A stretch of 10,708 nucleotides of DNA from Zeimonas sp036675585 (lineage in GTDB: Bacteria; Pseudomonadota; Gammaproteobacteria; Burkholderiales; Burkholderiaceae_E), in NCBI GenBank assembly GCA_036675585.1, contig JAKFES010000232.1, positions 1-10,708 of the forward strand, in the 5' to 3' direction. This document shows positions 9,308-10,708 of the stretch, piece after piece. The notes under the pieces were generated by a model, which had not been told where the DNA came from, did no database searches, and worked only from the letters and a program-made list of their open reading frames with translations. The position numbers were made by a program, and so were the translations under genes. Every line of letters begins with the position of its first letter. Positions within the stretch are counted from its first letter, which is position 1.

Positions 9308-9526
9308 CTCTGTCCGTTTGCCTGAGACATTCGGCTGCGCGCTCGCGCGACGAAGCCTGTTTCCTTCGGCGAGGCTGGCACCGGGCGATCGAGCCGCGAT
9401 GCTGCCTACTCTCCAGAGAGCCGAAACCGCTGAAGTCCTTTTGCCTGAGAGTTTACGGGGCGATACACCTTCGGCGCCGAACGGAGCGCCTCGGGAAGGC
9501 GCCCCGCACGGTCTCTCCCACAGCGG
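9308..9526 (-). promoter_or_regulatory. Tandem (two-aptamer) glycine riboswitch
   Basis: Two consecutive glycine aptamers read on the minus strand. Aptamer 1 (9526-9427) opens with CCGCTG, which pairs with CAGCGG at its 3' end to form P1. It carries the conserved GGGAGAGA, CGCCGAAGG and CTCTCAGGCAAAAGGAC elements and a GCGCC/GGCGC hairpin. Aptamer 2 (9418-9308) has P1 formed by CTCTG and CAGAG, then GGAGAG, CGCCGAAGG and TGTCTCAGGCAAACGGACAG. An 8-nt linker (TTTCGGCT) joins them. This is the known glycine-sensing leader that commonly precedes gcv operons. Here it sits directly upstream of gcvH, where glycine binding is expected to raise expression of the cleavage system. Identification rests on the near-canonical core sequences in both halves and the correct P1 pairings. 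Confidence 0.96.
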
Positions 9527-9544
9527 CTTGACCGGCTGCGCGCT

Positions 9545-9573
9545 AGAGTGCCAACGCGGATCGCGGCTGTCAA
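9545..9573 (-). promoter_or_regulatory. Candidate sigma-70 promoter for the riboswitch-gcv operon
   Basis: On the minus strand a perfect TTGACA (9573-9568) is followed after 17 nt by CACTCT (9550-9545), a poor -10. A start around 9537-9540 would place the first riboswitch stem (from 9526) just inside the transcript and give a leader of about 290 nt before gcvH. The -35 match and its position are good; the weak -10 keeps this tentative. A regulator could assist the promoter. Confidence 0.45.
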
Positions 9574-9589
9574 ATCCGCTCGGAAGCGC

Positions 9590-9640
9590 GCGTGCGCGAC
9601 GCACTCCCGCCGCACGGCGGCCGCAATCCGTCGCGCACGC
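9590..9640. terminator. Nested stem-loop after the DUF2382 gene
   Basis: A perfect 12-bp inverted repeat (9590-9601 with 9629-9640, arm GCGTGCGCGACG) encloses a second small hairpin (9609-9613 with 9617-9621, arms GCCGC and GCGGC). It starts 8 nt beyond the stop codon of the upstream gene and ends about 16 nt before the candidate -35 box of the gcv promoter. Its position suggests it ends transcription of the DUF2382 gene and insulates the riboswitch. There is no T-tract on either strand, so it is not a classical intrinsic terminator. It could instead act as a 3'-end stabiliser or work with Rho. Confidence 0.5.
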
Positions 9641-9648
9641 ACGAGCGC

Positions 9649-10704
9649 TCAGCGACGCGGGTCGTCGTCCTTGCCGGAGCGCGAAGAGCCCGCATCGCCG
9701 AGCGGGTCGACCTCGACGTCGGTGCGACGCACGGTGTCGCGCACCGTCTGCTCGCGGTCGGTCGCGGTCTTGCCGACCTCGACCTCGCCGACGACGCGCG
9801 CTTCCTTGGCGACCACCGGCTCCTCGCTGCGTTCGGTTACCTCGATCGACTTGCCTTGCGCGGCTCGGTAATCGTCGGCGGTCGCCGGTCGGTCGACGTC
9901 GCGTCGCTCGATGCGCACGTGTTCCTCGGTCAGGCGTACGCTGCCCTCGACCGGTTCGTCGACCATCCGCGTGTAGACACGCATCCGGCGGCGGCCGACC
10001 ACGCGCTTGCCGACGCGAAGCTGCTCCTCGATGACGGGAATCGTCCGCGATTCGCCGGCCCGTACTTCTTCGCCCGCCGCACCCGCTACGCCGTCTTGCC
10101 CGCCCGCGGCCGCGTCCGGCGCGGGCCCCGCGCCCGCGCGGCCTGCGCTCGTGCCGCTGATCGCATCGATGCCCGCGCGACCGGCCTCGCCGGCGCTGCG
10201 CATCGACGCCGCGCCCATCGCCGCCGCGCTGGAAGCGGTCGACCCGAGCGGCGCCGACGAGGGCGTCGCGCGCGACGCGTCGCTCGTTCCTTCGGAGGGA
10301 GTCGCCGAGGACGGCCGCGCCCAGCCCTGCAGTTGCCACGCGCTCGCGCTGGCGTCGATGTCGACCGATCCGCACGCTTCGAGGATGTCGCCTGCGCGAT
10401 CGATGCGGTCGTCTTCCGCCGCGTTCACCGCGACGATGCTCTCGCCGCGACGCATCGCTTCGGCGTAGATGCCGACGTCCTCGTCCTCGGTGCCGAACAG
10501 CGAGCGGAACCAGCTCGAAACGGTCTCGCCGAACGTGTCCTCGGTCCGGTCCTCGTACGCGCGTGTGTCGCTCGCGTCGGGCGTGGGCTCGACGCCCGCT
10601 CGCAGATCCACTTCGTCGTCGGCAAAGCCCGCGCGAAGCAATTCCTCGCGCGCGCGCTCGGCGGCCTGCCGGTTCGCGAATACGCCTACCAATGTGCTAC
10701 GCAT
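9649..10704 (-). CDS. DUF2382 (YsnF/AvaK-like) stress-type protein
   Basis: A 351-residue soluble protein with no signal peptide or membrane segment. Residues 1-45 (MRSTLVGVFANRQAAERA...) resemble the N-terminal domain of general stress proteins of the YflT/17M type. Residues 46-120 are acidic and contain a stretch around SWFRSLFG and GIYAEAMRRGESIVAV, also typical of these proteins. Residues 130-218 are a low-complexity Ala/Ser/Gly linker. Residues 221-332 match DUF2382: IPVIEEQLRVGKRVVGR, RVYTRMVDEPVEGSVRL, EEHVRIERRDVDRPA, then IEVTERSEEPVVAKEARVV and VRDTVRRTDVEV. The tail is charged and probably disordered. The biochemical role of this family is not established; members are linked to general stress. 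The ATG lies 4 nt from the window edge, so no ribosome binding site can be seen, but the N-terminus fits the family. It is transcribed toward the gcv genes and separated from them by a stem-loop. The domain call is confident; the function is unknown. Confidence 0.85.
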   Translation of the reverse strand: MRSTLVGVFANRQAAERAREELLRAGFADDEVDLRAGVEPTPDASDTRAYEDRTEDTFGETVSSWFRSLFGTEDEDVGIYAEAMRRGESIVAVNAAEDDRIDRAGDILEACGSVDIDASASAWQLQGWARPSSATPSEGTSDASRATPSSAPLGSTASSAAAMGAASMRSAGEAGRAGIDAISGTSAGRAGAGPAPDAAAGGQDGVAGAAGEEVRAGESRTIPVIEEQLRVGKRVVGRRRMRVYTRMVDEPVEGSVRLTEEHVRIERRDVDRPATADDYRAAQGKSIEVTERSEEPVVAKEARVVGEVEVGKTATDREQTVRDTVRRTDVEVDPLGDAGSSRSGKDDDPRR

Positions 10705-10708
10705 GCTC

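Noticed and set aside
9008..10375. A 455-codon minus-strand frame spanning the riboswitch
   Set aside because: It overlaps the DUF2382 gene, the riboswitch and gcvH in the wrong frame and shows no domain.

Overview
This high-G+C window looks like a proteobacterial chromosome, probably a betaproteobacterium of Burkholderiales type. I base that on protein resemblance and base composition; no search was run. Every supported gene lies on the minus strand, so the biological reading order runs from the right end of the window to the left.

Layout in transcription order: (1) 9649-10704, a stress-type protein with a C-terminal DUF2382 (YsnF/AvaK-like) domain, followed by a strong stem-loop. (2) 9249-9648, a gene-free stretch holding a candidate -35 promoter element (TTGACA), a tandem two-aptamer glycine riboswitch (about 9308-9526) and a short expression platform that includes the gcvH Shine-Dalgarno sequence. 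(3) The glycine cleavage genes in the order gcvH (TTG start), gcvP, gcvT (GTG start, overlapping the gcvP stop by 4 nt). (4) A 95-nt gap with hairpins, a repeated TGCGCAC motif and a possible sigma-54 promoter. (5) A general L-amino-acid ABC uptake system of the Aap/Bzt/YhdWXYZ type: aapJ (periplasmic binding protein), aapQ and aapM (permeases), then an ATPase gene.

The functional logic is coherent. The riboswitch senses glycine and controls the glycine cleavage system, which splits glycine into CO2, ammonia and a methylene-tetrahydrofolate one-carbon unit. The amino-acid importer lies downstream in the same orientation, so it could be partly co-transcribed with gcv or driven by its own, perhaps nitrogen-controlled, promoter.

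The most unusual signal is at the left end. The AapP-like ATPase is normal through Walker A, Q-loop, signature, Walker B and D-loop. At about 618-636 it then switches, in frame, to the C-terminal half of an unrelated NitT/TauT/SsuA-type substrate-binding protein, and G+C falls from about 68% to about 52% in sampled blocks. The ATPase loses its switch histidine and the binding protein loses its signal peptide and first half. This is either a genuine recombination or deletion scar or an assembly chimera; the sequence alone cannot decide. Apart from this junction I see ordinary metabolic and transport genes and no convincing new system.
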